Positions 15,459-24,600 of a stretch of 64,000 bases of DNA are shown here, piece after piece. Origin of the DNA: JADKCL01 sp031424495 (GTDB lineage: Bacteria; Bacteroidota; Bacteroidia; J057; JADKCL01); contig JANPHP010000485.1 of the NCBI GenBank assembly GCA_031424495.1, positions 1-64,000 on the forward strand, in the 5' to 3' direction. The notes under the pieces were generated by a model. The model saw only the letters and a list, made by a program, of their open reading frames with translations, ran no database searches and was not told where the DNA came from. How positions within the stretch are numbered: the stretch's first letter is position 1; each line of letters opens with the position of its first letter. A program made the translations under genes and the position numbers.

Positions 15459-17099
15459 ATGAAAAAATTTACTTTGATGTTGGCTGCTGCTGCTGCTGCA
15501 CTCACAGTGGGCACACAGACAACGGCTTCGGCTCAAGCGACACGCCACGCCGTGATCCTTGAAATCGCAACAGGCACATGGTGCCAATACTGCCCAGGCG
15601 CTGCATTGGGTGCCGACGATCTTCACGCGAGCTCTGCCAGCATCGGTATCGTGGAGCACCACGACAACGACCCTTACAGCACTCCAGATGCAGTGGCCCG
15701 CTATGACACCTACTATGGCGTCACCGGTTTCCCTACAGCTTTCTTTGACGGTGCCAACAGTGTCGTGGGTGGCAATCACACCACCTCGATGTACAGCAGC
15801 TACCTGCCTAAGTACAATACTGCAATGGCTGTCGCAACTCCTTATGACATCACAGCCACTTGGACCCAAAACGGTGCCAATATCGATGTGCATGCAGTCG
15901 TGACGCAAGTTGGCGCGGCCTCCCCTACCACCTTGCGCCTTCAGGCTGCCTTGACTGAAAGCCACATTCCTGTGGTATGGCAAGGACAAACTGAGTGTAG
16001 CTTCGTGAATCGCTTGATGCACCCTAGCGCTGCAGGTCAACCTGTCACCGTTACCCAAGGCAATTCCCAGACTTTTGACTTCAGCTTGGCAATAAGCCCT
16101 TCATGGACACAAGACGAGATGGAACTCGTTGTATGGGTCGAGGATGGCGCTACCAAGCAAATCTTCAATGGCTCTTACTCACCACTTGCTGTTGCTGCAT
16201 TCGCAAACGATCCTAGCGTTGTGGCTGTGCAAAATGACCTCGGTCCAAACTCTTGCATCACTAGCCTCACACCTGATGTCAAAATCAAAAACTTTGGTAG
16301 CGCAGCACTCACCTCTGTCAATTTCACTTACAACGTGAACGGTGGTCCAGCTCAAACCCATACTTGGAATGGCAACTTGTCATTCTTGGGCAGCGCTATC
16401 GCTACCCTGCCTGCGATCAACTTCACACCTGGTGTCAACAACACCTTGACTGTGACGGTTACCAACAGCAATGATGGCAACATGACCAACAACAACGTTA
16501 CCAAAACTTGGACCAACGTTGTGCGCGGATTTGGTACGTTTGTGATGACGATCCAGCCTGACAACTACGGTAGCGAAACTACCTGGCAAGTCAAAACTGG
16601 CGCTGGTGCTGTCGTCGCTTCTGGCGGCCCATACACCGATGGCAATACCACTCCAGTGAACGTGAACGTGCCACTTTCAATTGCTGATTGCTACACTGTT
16701 TTGGTCAACGACCAGTATGGCGATGGCATGTGCTGCGCTTATGGCAACGGTAGCTACACTTTCAAAGATCCTTCAGGCAACACTGTCGTCACTGGTGGCG
16801 AGTTTGGCGCTTCTGAGGCAAGGACTTTTGAGGCTGGCACTGCAACAGCTGTCGATGGCAACATCTCTGGCGAAGTCAGCGTGTATCCTAACCCTAGCCG
16901 TGGCGTGTTCAACATCGAAATCCCTAACACCACTGGTGCAGAGATCTCGATCATGACCCTCACCGGCAAATTGGTTTACACCTCCAATACTGCTGCTTCA
17001 CTTGTGAAAGTGGACCTGACCAGCCTCGCAGCTGGCATGTACATGGTCACCGTGAAGACTGCCGAAGGCATCGCTTCCAAGAAGATCATCAAGGAGTAA
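15459..17099 (+). CDS. Omp28-related thioredoxin-fold T9SS protein
   Basis: A 546-residue secreted protein. The start is set at MKKFTLMLAAAAAALTVG, a signal peptide ending ASAQ. Residues 25-260 form an Omp28-like thioredoxin fold with the redox-type motif TWCQYCPG and the cis-Pro-like GFPTAFFDG. An Ig-like or CARDB-like domain follows (about 260-360, with VKIKNFGSAAL), then a beta domain with NDQYGDGMCCAYGNGSY, common in Bacteroidota adhesins. The last 80 residues form a T9SS sorting domain (VYPNPSRGVFNIEI, VDLTSLAAGMYMVTV). Codon choice looks optimised, which suggests high expression. Whether the CxxC acts as a thiol oxidase outside the cell is unknown. Confidence 0.9.
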   Translation: MKKFTLMLAAAAAALTVGTQTTASAQATRHAVILEIATGTWCQYCPGAALGADDLHASSASIGIVEHHDNDPYSTPDAVARYDTYYGVTGFPTAFFDGANSVVGGNHTTSMYSSYLPKYNTAMAVATPYDITATWTQNGANIDVHAVVTQVGAASPTTLRLQAALTESHIPVVWQGQTECSFVNRLMHPSAAGQPVTVTQGNSQTFDFSLAISPSWTQDEMELVVWVEDGATKQIFNGSYSPLAVAAFANDPSVVAVQNDLGPNSCITSLTPDVKIKNFGSAALTSVNFTYNVNGGPAQTHTWNGNLSFLGSAIATLPAINFTPGVNNTLTVTVTNSNDGNMTNNNVTKTWTNVVRGFGTFVMTIQPDNYGSETTWQVKTGAGAVVASGGPYTDGNTTPVNVNVPLSIADCYTVLVNDQYGDGMCCAYGNGSYTFKDPSGNTVVTGGEFGASEARTFEAGTATAVDGNISGEVSVYPNPSRGVFNIEIPNTTGAEISIMTLTGKLVYTSNTAASLVKVDLTSLAAGMYMVTVKTAEGIASKKIIKE

Positions 17100-17123
17100 T
17101 CCTTGCGAATCAAAGAATTGCGG

Positions 17124-17164
17124 GACCGCCGCGCTCAGACGAGCGCGGCGGTCTTGCTTTTTGT
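17124..17164 (+). terminator. strong rho-independent terminator
   Basis: A perfect 13-bp GC stem (GACCGCCGCGCTC / GAGCGCGGCGGTC) with an AGAC loop, followed by TTGCTTTTTGT, 25 bases after the Omp28-like gene. Confidence 0.95.
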
Positions 17165-17175
17165 AGCCGAAGCAG

Positions 17176-17207
17176 TTGGTGAAGTGCTACCTAAAAACGT
17201 AGTTTTG
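17176..17207 (+). promoter_or_regulatory. -33/-7 promoter abutting the next start codon
   Basis: TTG, 21 bases, then TAGTTTTG, a perfect TAnnTTTG box. Only CAAC separates the box from the ATG at 17212, so transcription would begin at or within a base or two of the start codon and the message would be leaderless. Confidence 0.6.
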
Positions 17208-17211
17208 CAAC

Positions 17212-18390
17212 ATGTGGAAGCGACAATTTAGATGGGTCTTGCTGGGCATCATGTATTGTATCGGAGGAAGCGCAATGGCCCAATCCCCGCTGCTCAGGGA
17301 TCCGTGGACATTGCTCGCGCAGCATGACAGCCTCTTGCGCAACGACATCATCGGCAGCGAGCTCGTGCTCGACCTCGTAGAGCCAATGGTCGCAGACTCG
17401 ATCGTCGATGCACGTCGGCAGCACCTCAAGGGCTTTGGAGGCTGGTTTATCCACCACACTTGGGCTCGGTATTGGGAGTATTACACCGATCACAAGCAAA
17501 AATATGTCGCCACCAATTGCAGGGACTACCACATTTTCAACGGTCCTGGCGATGAGATCGACATCAATATTTTTCTTATGCCTCACCTGCCGCGGTATGT
17601 GGCACGCGTGAAGGACGGATTTGAGCGGGCGCTCGACCGCGACCGCTCGCTCAAAGGCTTCAGATTTGACAAACCGTCTGGCTACCCCTTGCCCGAGGAG
17701 CTGCGTTACCAAGATTTTGGCTGCATCGTCACGGAGTGCGAAGTGACCCCACCACATGAATTTAGCGACCGCTTGGAGCATGCATTCCTGCCGGTACGCG
17801 ATGGTGTGTATGCCTTGGACACGCTCAAGTTTTTTGGTTGCAAACACCCAAGCATGGGCATGACTGGCGTCTGGTGCATGGACTGCAACCACAATTGCCG
17901 CCCCGAGATCCATCCGATCGAGTGGCTATGGTGGCTGGACCTGAGCAAGGAGCGCCCCGGCACACCGATCGCCAAAAGCTGGATGGTCGCCTTGATCGTT
18001 GATGACAGCCATCGCTTCAAGGACTGGTCCGCAGGCCCGTTGAGCGGCGAAATTGCCATCCCATTTGTGGTACCCACCGCATGCACGACGATCATTGCCG
18101 ATCTACAAAAAATAGCTGGAGACCCGATCGCAAACGACACCCTACCTCCTGGCGAATTCTACCAATCCGCAGACACCTCCTTTGTGATCCCCTATTTGCC
18201 GGGCACTGGAGAATATCCGAAGCTTGATATCCTGGTACGTACCTCGGGAGAATGGCCCCAAACGGGAACGCGTTACTGGTTTTCAGACATATCGACCTGC
18301 GACACGGGCTGGAAAGGATACCTGCATATCGCCACGACTGTGCAAAATCTGCTGGCCATGCGTGTGACCATCGACGGCAGTAGAGACTGA
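17212..18390 (+). CDS. secreted protein of unknown function
   Basis: A 392-residue protein with a signal peptide (WVLLGIMYCIGGSAMAQ). The mature part is rich in Trp, His, Cys and Asp, with clusters GGWFIHHTWARYWEYY, GCKHPSMGMTGVWCMDCNHNC and EIHPIEWLWW. The CMDCNHNC and EIHPIEW pieces have the look of a metal site. A beta-rich C-terminal third (DILVRTSGEWPQTGTRYWFSD) resembles a jelly-roll. There is no T9SS tail and no lipobox, so it is probably periplasmic. It is followed 42 bases later by the MBOAT gene, so it might work on the same polymer, but that is only positional inference. Confidence 0.78.
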   Translation: MWKRQFRWVLLGIMYCIGGSAMAQSPLLRDPWTLLAQHDSLLRNDIIGSELVLDLVEPMVADSIVDARRQHLKGFGGWFIHHTWARYWEYYTDHKQKYVATNCRDYHIFNGPGDEIDINIFLMPHLPRYVARVKDGFERALDRDRSLKGFRFDKPSGYPLPEELRYQDFGCIVTECEVTPPHEFSDRLEHAFLPVRDGVYALDTLKFFGCKHPSMGMTGVWCMDCNHNCRPEIHPIEWLWWLDLSKERPGTPIAKSWMVALIVDDSHRFKDWSAGPLSGEIAIPFVVPTACTTIIADLQKIAGDPIANDTLPPGEFYQSADTSFVIPYLPGTGEYPKLDILVRTSGEWPQTGTRYWFSDISTCDTGWKGYLHIATTVQNLLAMRVTIDGSRD

Positions 18391-18432
18391 CCTACGATTT
18401 TGTAAGGAGCTGATTCTTCTTATATTCACCTA

Positions 18433-19833
18433 ATGCTATTCAATTCGGTCCATTTCCTATGGTTTCTCCCACTGGTGGTCGTGGCCTACTATTTGCTGCC
18501 CGTGGCTTGGCGATGGGTGCTCATTTTGGCGGCGAGCTACAGTTTCTATATGTTTTGGCGGGTGGAATACATCGGGCTGGTGATCGGCACCACCCTCGTG
18601 GACTACTGGACGGGCTTGCAGATGGGCAAGCGGCAATCCCAGCGCGACCGCATCCCTTTCCTGGTCATCAGTCTCGTTGTCAACCTCGGTTTGCTCATTT
18701 CCTTCAAGTATCTGGGCTTTTTTGCTGCCGTGAGCAATCAGTTTTTGGGGTCTGAATTCACCGTGTTGCACCTGCTCTTGCCGCTTGGCATTTCGTTCCA
18801 CACCTTTCAATCGGTGGGCTATGCGATCGACGTCTACCGTGGCAAGGTGGAACCTGAGCGTCACTTGGGCTATTTTGCTGTGTTTGTTGCCTATTTCCCG
18901 CAAATGGTAGCCGGCCCGATCGAACGCTATGAACACTTGGGTACCCAACTGCGGGCCAAGCAAACGTTGCAATATGAAAACTTTGCCGCCGGCTTCAGGC
19001 TCATCCTTTTTGGATTTTTTGCCAAGATCGTCGTCGCCGACAACCTCGCGCCCATCGTGGATGCTTTTTACAAGGAACCGCTAGCTTATGGGAGGCGCGA
19101 TGCTGCAATTGCCATCGGCACCTACGCATTTCAAATCTATGGCGATTTTTGGGGCTATACCCTCATCGCAACGGGCGCTGCACGCCTACTCGGCGTGAAG
19201 CTCGCAGATAATTTTCGCAGTCCCTACCTTGCCAGTTCGGTGACCGACTATTGGCAGCGCTGGCACATTTCCCTCACCACTTGGTTTCGGGATTACCTGT
19301 TTGCGCCGCTGTCGCTGCAACTGCGCAATCTGCGCAGACTCGGCATCGTGCTGGCCATCATTTGCACCTATCTCCTCTCGGGATTCTGGCATGGCGCAAA
19401 TTGGACTTTTTTGCTCTGGGGACTTATCTGGGGCATCCTTTACGCCTTTGAATTTTGGATTGGAAGGTACGTCCGCATCAGCACGCCCAAACCTTGGTCG
19501 ATCGGTCATTTGCTGCGTGCGCCGGTCATCTTCCTGATTGCTGCACTCGCCTTGGTGCCCTTCAGGAGCGGCAAGATTTATACAACGTTGCAAGTCTATG
19601 AGACTTTGTTCTGTAGCCACGCCGACATCAAGCACATGCAGTTGCAAGTGCAGCCCTTTGTACTTTTGGGCTTGTTTGTGGCCTTTGACATCGCTTTTTT
19701 CAATAGCGATCCCGACAAATGGATCGCCGCCCGACATTTTGTGCTGCGCTGGCTCATCTATGCCGTTTTGCTCTTTTGCGTACTCGCATTGGGTGCCATC
19801 GAGGAGGTCCCCTTCATCTATTTCCAATTCTGA
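18433..19833 (+). CDS. MBOAT family O-acyltransferase (AlgI/DltB-like)
   Basis: A 466-residue polytopic membrane protein with the MBOAT core. H278 in YWQRWHISLTTWFRDY and the catalytic H320 in LSGFWHGANWTF are both present. Upstream there is the family block LPLGISFHTFQSVGYAIDVYRG and MVAGPIERY. Such proteins move an acyl group (often acetyl) from a cytoplasmic donor across the inner membrane onto an extracytoplasmic polysaccharide or other acceptor. The next gene, three bases away, encodes an SGNH-like single-span protein, the standard AlgI-AlgJ/X or DltB-DltD pairing. The polymer is unknown, since no polysaccharide synthesis genes are nearby. Confidence 0.95.
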   Translation: MLFNSVHFLWFLPLVVVAYYLLPVAWRWVLILAASYSFYMFWRVEYIGLVIGTTLVDYWTGLQMGKRQSQRDRIPFLVISLVVNLGLLISFKYLGFFAAVSNQFLGSEFTVLHLLLPLGISFHTFQSVGYAIDVYRGKVEPERHLGYFAVFVAYFPQMVAGPIERYEHLGTQLRAKQTLQYENFAAGFRLILFGFFAKIVVADNLAPIVDAFYKEPLAYGRRDAAIAIGTYAFQIYGDFWGYTLIATGAARLLGVKLADNFRSPYLASSVTDYWQRWHISLTTWFRDYLFAPLSLQLRNLRRLGIVLAIICTYLLSGFWHGANWTFLLWGLIWGILYAFEFWIGRYVRISTPKPWSIGHLLRAPVIFLIAALALVPFRSGKIYTTLQVYETLFCSHADIKHMQLQVQPFVLLGLFVAFDIAFFNSDPDKWIAARHFVLRWLIYAVLLFCVLALGAIEEVPFIYFQF

Positions 19834-19836
19834 GTC

Positions 19837-21369
19837 ATGGGAGAATTGAAAAAAATAGTGCTCAAGGGACTGCTGCTCATCGCATTGTTGGCTGGGCTCA
19901 ATTGGATTTATCAGCAATTTTTCTTCCCTGCAGACCAGCATTTGCATTCTGAGTCTGGCGAGATGCTTTGGGGCGTGCGTGACAGCGCAGACATTTTGTA
20001 CTTGGGCGAGTCGAGCGATGTCACTGTAGGCGATCAGGACCGGGACAAATCCAGCATCTCAACGATGCTGGGCACCTATTACCCCGGCTTGCGCGTCGGC
20101 GCCGTGTCGAGGGGAGCGCTCCATGCAGGCAACTTTTACCACCTGCTCACCAATGTACCCTCGGGCAGCCACGTGCGCACGGTGATTGTGAGCATGAACC
20201 TGCGATCCTTTGACGCTACTTGGATCCACTCCAAGTTGGAGACTGCATTGGAAAAGGAAATGGTCTTGCTCAAGCCCGGTCCGCTGCTTTGGCGCAGATT
20301 CATGCTGAGCTTGCGCAATTATGTCATCAAATCGACCGATCAATTGGCAGCCGAGGTGCGGCAGCAATGGCTCAGCGATACGCTCGTGATGCCTGCGCCA
20401 TTTCCTTATGCCACGATGCTCGCTTGGGACTCTGCGATTGCTTGGAAGCATGATTTGCTCATGGACAGCAGCATTGTGCGGGGAGATGGCGACATCGACT
20501 TGGCCTGTCACTTTGTCAAGAACTTCGCCTTTCAAATTGATACGCTGACCAATCCGCGCATCAGAGATTTTGACCGCATCGTGCAATTGGCGCAAGACCG
20601 TAAGTGGAACCTGGTATTGAACCTGCTGCCTGAAAATATGAAAAATGCTCGCCTGCTTGTCGGGCAAGAATTGGTCGACATCATGCGCCATAACCGCGAC
20701 CTGCTGCAGGCCCGCTATGGCCATCTCCCCGGCGTGGTATTTGTGGATGGCTTGGAAACTTTGGAGACAAGGGATTTTCTAGACAAAACTTGGCCCTCAG
20801 AGCACTACCTTGAGCAGGGCCGACGGCAAGTTGCCGATCGGCTCGCACGCGCAATTTCACCGTTTCATCCCGGCCAATTGCATGCGCCGGCACCAATCAA
20901 AACGATGCTCCCATCCACGCATTTTAATGATTGCGAAGGGCAGACGATTTGGGGACAGATGCAGACGCTAGACGATGGCCATGGCCACAGCGGCTCAAAA
21001 TCAAGCTATACCGGCGGCAAGGGTGCAAAATTTGGCATCACATTCTCTGCTGCGGTAGCGGATCTGGACACTACGGCACTAGACAGCCTCGACTTTACGT
21101 GCTGGGTCTATCAGGATGGCGGTAGCCAAAATGCCGCGATTGCTTGGGAAAGCAGTGGAGAGGAAACAGCTTACCTGTGGGACACGATCCAATTGCGGCA
21201 GCTGGTGCATAACGATCAGCGTTGGCAGCAAATACACTTCCGCCTAGCTCTTTGGCCGTCGCTCAGTGCGGCAGATATCGTAAAGGTATACCCTTACAAT
21301 CCTTCAAAAGAAAGTATCTGGTTTGATGACATTCAGATAACTTTTATCAAAAAACAGAACTCCAAATGA
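19837..21369 (+). CDS. membrane-anchored SGNH-like acyltransferase partner with C-terminal beta domain
   Basis: A 510-residue protein. Residues 5-27 form an N-terminal anchor. The periplasmic domain has the SGNH-hydrolase opening ILYLGESSDVTVG, with S59/S60 in the nucleophile position, and the closing SEHYLEQGRRQVADRLA, with H323. The order and spacing match AlgJ/AlgX or DltD-like partners of MBOAT proteins, which complete acyl transfer to the acceptor. The last 130 residues form a separate beta-sandwich (FDDIQITFIKK end) resembling a carbohydrate-binding module, which could hold the acceptor glycan. It is coupled to the MBOAT gene with a three-base gap. Confidence 0.82.
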   Translation: MGELKKIVLKGLLLIALLAGLNWIYQQFFFPADQHLHSESGEMLWGVRDSADILYLGESSDVTVGDQDRDKSSISTMLGTYYPGLRVGAVSRGALHAGNFYHLLTNVPSGSHVRTVIVSMNLRSFDATWIHSKLETALEKEMVLLKPGPLLWRRFMLSLRNYVIKSTDQLAAEVRQQWLSDTLVMPAPFPYATMLAWDSAIAWKHDLLMDSSIVRGDGDIDLACHFVKNFAFQIDTLTNPRIRDFDRIVQLAQDRKWNLVLNLLPENMKNARLLVGQELVDIMRHNRDLLQARYGHLPGVVFVDGLETLETRDFLDKTWPSEHYLEQGRRQVADRLARAISPFHPGQLHAPAPIKTMLPSTHFNDCEGQTIWGQMQTLDDGHGHSGSKSSYTGGKGAKFGITFSAAVADLDTTALDSLDFTCWVYQDGGSQNAAIAWESSGEETAYLWDTIQLRQLVHNDQRWQQIHFRLALWPSLSAADIVKVYPYNPSKESIWFDDIQITFIKKQNSK

Positions 21370-21627
21370 GTCCAATCCATGATGCGCAGCGCCGAAAAGT
21401 CATCAAAAAAGGTACATTTTGATTTCCATTTTGGATTGTTCTGACGAAGGCATCAATTATCGATACTACATTTTCAGGCAAAATCGCAGTCATGAGCTTA
21501 AAATGTATTCATTAAATATACAATATGATACATTATGTATTTATTTATCTAAAACGAATGCAATGTGTAGCTAAACATGGGATTTTATTAGCCTCGATTT
21601 CGGCCAAAGTATAATGAGATTTGTCGC

Positions 21628-22080
21628 ATGGCAGTTATACTTGGAGAAATTATTCGCAGAGCAATCCGAGATGATAGTCGGTCTGCAAAACAGCTTTGTG
21701 ACGAGCTCGGCATGAGCCGAGGCAACCTCGACAAGATTTACAAAAAGGATTCGATCAACACAGACTTGCTTGCCAAGCTGTGCATTGCCCTGAACTACGA
21801 TTTCTTTCAGTACATCAATCCATTTACCCTTGCTGAGCGCGATGGGCCTCGTCTCTATGGAGCTGAAGAGGACCCGGGAGAGCGTCGCACGCCGATGACT
21901 CGCCTCAACCGTTGCCAACAAGACCTGCATGATGCCCAAAAGGACCTCAATTTCATGGAGCAGGAATTGGGTCGCATCAAGGCGCACACCAACGACAAGG
22001 ATACGATCATCAAGATGTACAAAGAGCGCATTGATGAGCTGCGGGAAAAGCTCGACCAATGCAAAGCTGAGAAGGGCTGA
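21628..22080 (+). CDS. HTH (XRE-like) protein with C-terminal coiled coil
   Basis: A 150-residue protein. Residues 5-65 fit an XRE/Cro-type helix-turn-helix (SAKQLCDELGMSRGNLDKIY, then NTDLLAKLCIALNYDFF). Residues 95-148 are a charged heptad-like helix (DLHDAQKDLNFMEQELGRIK, then YKERIDELREKLDQCKAEK), so it likely dimerises through a coiled coil. This architecture recurs in Bacteroidota genomes as single regulators. The 258-bp upstream region is very AT-rich, with repeated ATACA and TATGTAT words that could be its own binding site, but I see no clean palindrome. Confidence 0.85.
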   Translation: MAVILGEIIRRAIRDDSRSAKQLCDELGMSRGNLDKIYKKDSINTDLLAKLCIALNYDFFQYINPFTLAERDGPRLYGAEEDPGERRTPMTRLNRCQQDLHDAQKDLNFMEQELGRIKAHTNDKDTIIKMYKERIDELREKLDQCKAEKG

Positions 22081-22323
22081 GCAGCCCTGCTATCCACAAT
22101 CCTGCATTAGCAACTGCGGTCAATTCCTGCGGATGTTGCAAGTAATTGATTATCAATATACAAATCTTGCTTTGCCAAAAAGTGGAGCGTCTACTTTTTC
22201 TGCGGCAATGTGCATATCCTCTATTTGCGACCGATTGCGGTTTGCCTAATTTTGGAGGCTAGCTTGGGCAAAAATATTTGCTCCTTGCGAAAATTGTTAC
22301 GGAAGTAAGCATAGAATTAGCGT

Positions 22324-24195
22324 ATGGCAGCAGAAAAACAGCCCGTGTATGATGAAAGCTCGATCAAATCGCTTGATCCGCTGGAGCACATCCGCTTGCG
22401 GCCGGGCATGTACATCGGCAAGTTGGGCGACGGCACTTCTCCTGAAGACGGCATCTACATTTTGCTCAAAGAGGTCATCGACAACTCCATCGATGAGTTC
22501 ATGATGGGCGTGGGCAAGACGATCGAGGTCACGGTGACCCAAAACAAGGTGCGTGTGCGTGACTATGGGCGCGGCATCCCGCTCGGCAAGGTGATTGATT
22601 GCGTCTCCCAAATCAATACCGGCGGCAAGTTTGACTCCGAGAGTTTCCAAAAGTCGATCGGTCTCAACGGTGTTGGTACCAAGGCGGTCAACGCACTTTC
22701 ATCCTCATTTTCAGTACAGTCCTACAGAGAAAACAAGACCAAACTCGCCGAGTTTGAATTTGGGCAGCTCACCAAGGACGACCCGATCGTGGAAAACTCG
22801 ATGCGCCACGGCACGCTTACGGTTTTCACGCCCGACGAAAGCATTTTCAGGAACTACAAATACAACTATGAGTATGTCGAGAACCTGATTCGCAACTATG
22901 TTTTCTTGAACAGGGGCCTCACGATCATTTTGAACGGGGAGAAATATGCGAGCGAAAATGGACTCAAGGACTTGCTGGAGTTTCACACGCAAGAAGAAGA
23001 GCGCCGCTACCCCGTGATCCACTTTTATGACGAGGACATCGAGGTCGCGATGACGCACGGCTCGCAGTATGGCGAGCAATACTACACCTTTGTGAACGGT
23101 CAAAATACCACGCAAGGTGGTACGCACTTGGCTGCATTTCGCGAGGCGGTCGTGAAGGCTGTACGCGAATTTTACGGCAAGCCGTTTGAGGCGAGCGACG
23201 TGCGCGCGAGTATCGTGGGCGCAATCGCCATCCGCGTGCAGGAGCCGGTCTTTGAGTCGCAGACCAAGACCAAGCTCGGCAGCACGCATACCGAGCCCAA
23301 AAACGAGGGCAAGGTGATCCGCACCTGGATCAACGATGTCGTGAAGACGCAGCTCGACAACTTCCTGCACAAAAATCCGGCGGTGGCCGAGGATCTACTC
23401 AAGCGCATCCGGCAGAGCGAGCGCGAGCGCAAAGACATCGCCGGCATCAAGAAACTCGCCAATGACCGCGCCAAAAAGGCCAATCTGCACAACAAAAAGT
23501 TGCGCGACTGCAAGATCCACTTCGATACCGACCATGCAAGAGGCGGCGAGTCGGTGATTTTCATCACCGAGGGTGACTCGGCGAGTGGGTCCATCACGAC
23601 TGCGCGCGATCCGCACACACAGGCCGTCTTCTCCTTGCGCGGTAAGCCGCTCAACTGCCACGGCCTCACCAAAAAGATCGTCTACGAAAACGAGGAGTTC
23701 AACCTGCTCCAGCATGCTCTCAATATCGAGGACGGCATCGAGGGATTGCGCTACCACAAAATCATCGTCGCCACCGATGCCGACGTAGACGGTATGCACA
23801 TCCGCCTGTTGCTGCTCACATTTTTCCTGCAGTTTTTCCCCGAGCTCGTGCGCAATGGTCACGTCTACATCTTGCAAACGCCACTTTTCAGGGTTCGCAA
23901 CAAGAAGGAAACCTTCTATTGCTACGACGAAAATGAAAAGCAAGCTGCGATGGTGAAGCTCGGCAAGAATCCAGAAATCACGCGCTTCAAAGGTCTCGGC
24001 GAGATCTCGCCAGACGAGTTTGGCGGCTTCATCGGTGAGCAAATGCGCTTGGACCCGGTTATCATCCGCAAAGACTCCAATATCACGGTGATGCTCGACT
24101 ATTACATGGGCAAGAATACACCGGTGCGCCAAGACTTCATCATCGACAACCTACGGGTCGAGAAGGATATCATTGAAGAAGACAAGGTGGCGTGA
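22324..24195 (+). CDS. parE: DNA topoisomerase IV subunit B
   Basis: A 623-residue type IIA topoisomerase ATPase subunit. The GHKL motifs are intact: EVIDNSIDE, DYGRGIP and GLNGVGTKAV. The transducer contains the QTKTKLGS lysine loop. The Toprim domain has TEGDSASG and DADVDG, with metal-binding acids. The early segment RPGMYIGKLGDGTSPEDGIY and the short length are typical of ParE rather than GyrB in Bacteroidota. It decatenates daughter chromosomes together with ParC. The usual downstream partner gene parC is not here; the next genes are a small protein and a peptidase. Confidence 0.95.
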   Translation: MAAEKQPVYDESSIKSLDPLEHIRLRPGMYIGKLGDGTSPEDGIYILLKEVIDNSIDEFMMGVGKTIEVTVTQNKVRVRDYGRGIPLGKVIDCVSQINTGGKFDSESFQKSIGLNGVGTKAVNALSSSFSVQSYRENKTKLAEFEFGQLTKDDPIVENSMRHGTLTVFTPDESIFRNYKYNYEYVENLIRNYVFLNRGLTIILNGEKYASENGLKDLLEFHTQEEERRYPVIHFYDEDIEVAMTHGSQYGEQYYTFVNGQNTTQGGTHLAAFREAVVKAVREFYGKPFEASDVRASIVGAIAIRVQEPVFESQTKTKLGSTHTEPKNEGKVIRTWINDVVKTQLDNFLHKNPAVAEDLLKRIRQSERERKDIAGIKKLANDRAKKANLHNKKLRDCKIHFDTDHARGGESVIFITEGDSASGSITTARDPHTQAVFSLRGKPLNCHGLTKKIVYENEEFNLLQHALNIEDGIEGLRYHKIIVATDADVDGMHIRLLLLTFFLQFFPELVRNGHVYILQTPLFRVRNKKETFYCYDENEKQAAMVKLGKNPEITRFKGLGEISPDEFGGFIGEQMRLDPVIIRKDSNITVMLDYYMGKNTPVRQDFIIDNLRVEKDIIEEDKVA

Positions 24196-24258
24196 TTTGG
24201 GGAATAGGCGCAGCCAAATACGCCGACGCGCATTCCTACACCAGATAGCTTTTTAGAA

Positions 24259-24543
24259 ATGGAGGAGGAAGAGGCTAAAACATATTCGATTGCACTCAGG
24301 TTGCGACGTGTGGTTCATGAAGATGTCTACGTCACCGTATTCGTGGATGACCAAATCACGAAAGAAAATGAGGACGGAACCCTCGGCATCGATTGGGACA
24401 AGTTTGTCGCAGCGGCAATCCAGACCAGCGAGCGCGAGGGGGCCGATTGGCAGGTCGAGTCGACATCGATTGAGGTCCATCCCGTGCAACAGCCCAAACC
24501 GGAGGGGCGGACATCCATCAACTCTGCAAGCGAGAGTATTTGA
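24259..24543 (+). CDS. small acidic protein of unknown function
   Basis: A 94-residue soluble protein that is strongly acidic at its start (MEEEEAK). Its first half reads as alternating beta strands (YSIALRLRRVVHEDVYVTVFVDD), followed by a helix (DWDKFVAAAIQTS) and a strand (DWQVESTSIEVHP) before a low-complexity tail. The codon pattern resembles its neighbours, and it sits 63 bases after parE on the same strand. I recognise no family. Confidence 0.6.
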   Translation: MEEEEAKTYSIALRLRRVVHEDVYVTVFVDDQITKENEDGTLGIDWDKFVAAAIQTSEREGADWQVESTSIEVHPVQQPKPEGRTSINSASESI

Positions 24544-24600
24544 GCAGGCTCTCATTCAAGACGACTTGGACGAAACCCCGATTTGAGCGAATCATTTTTC

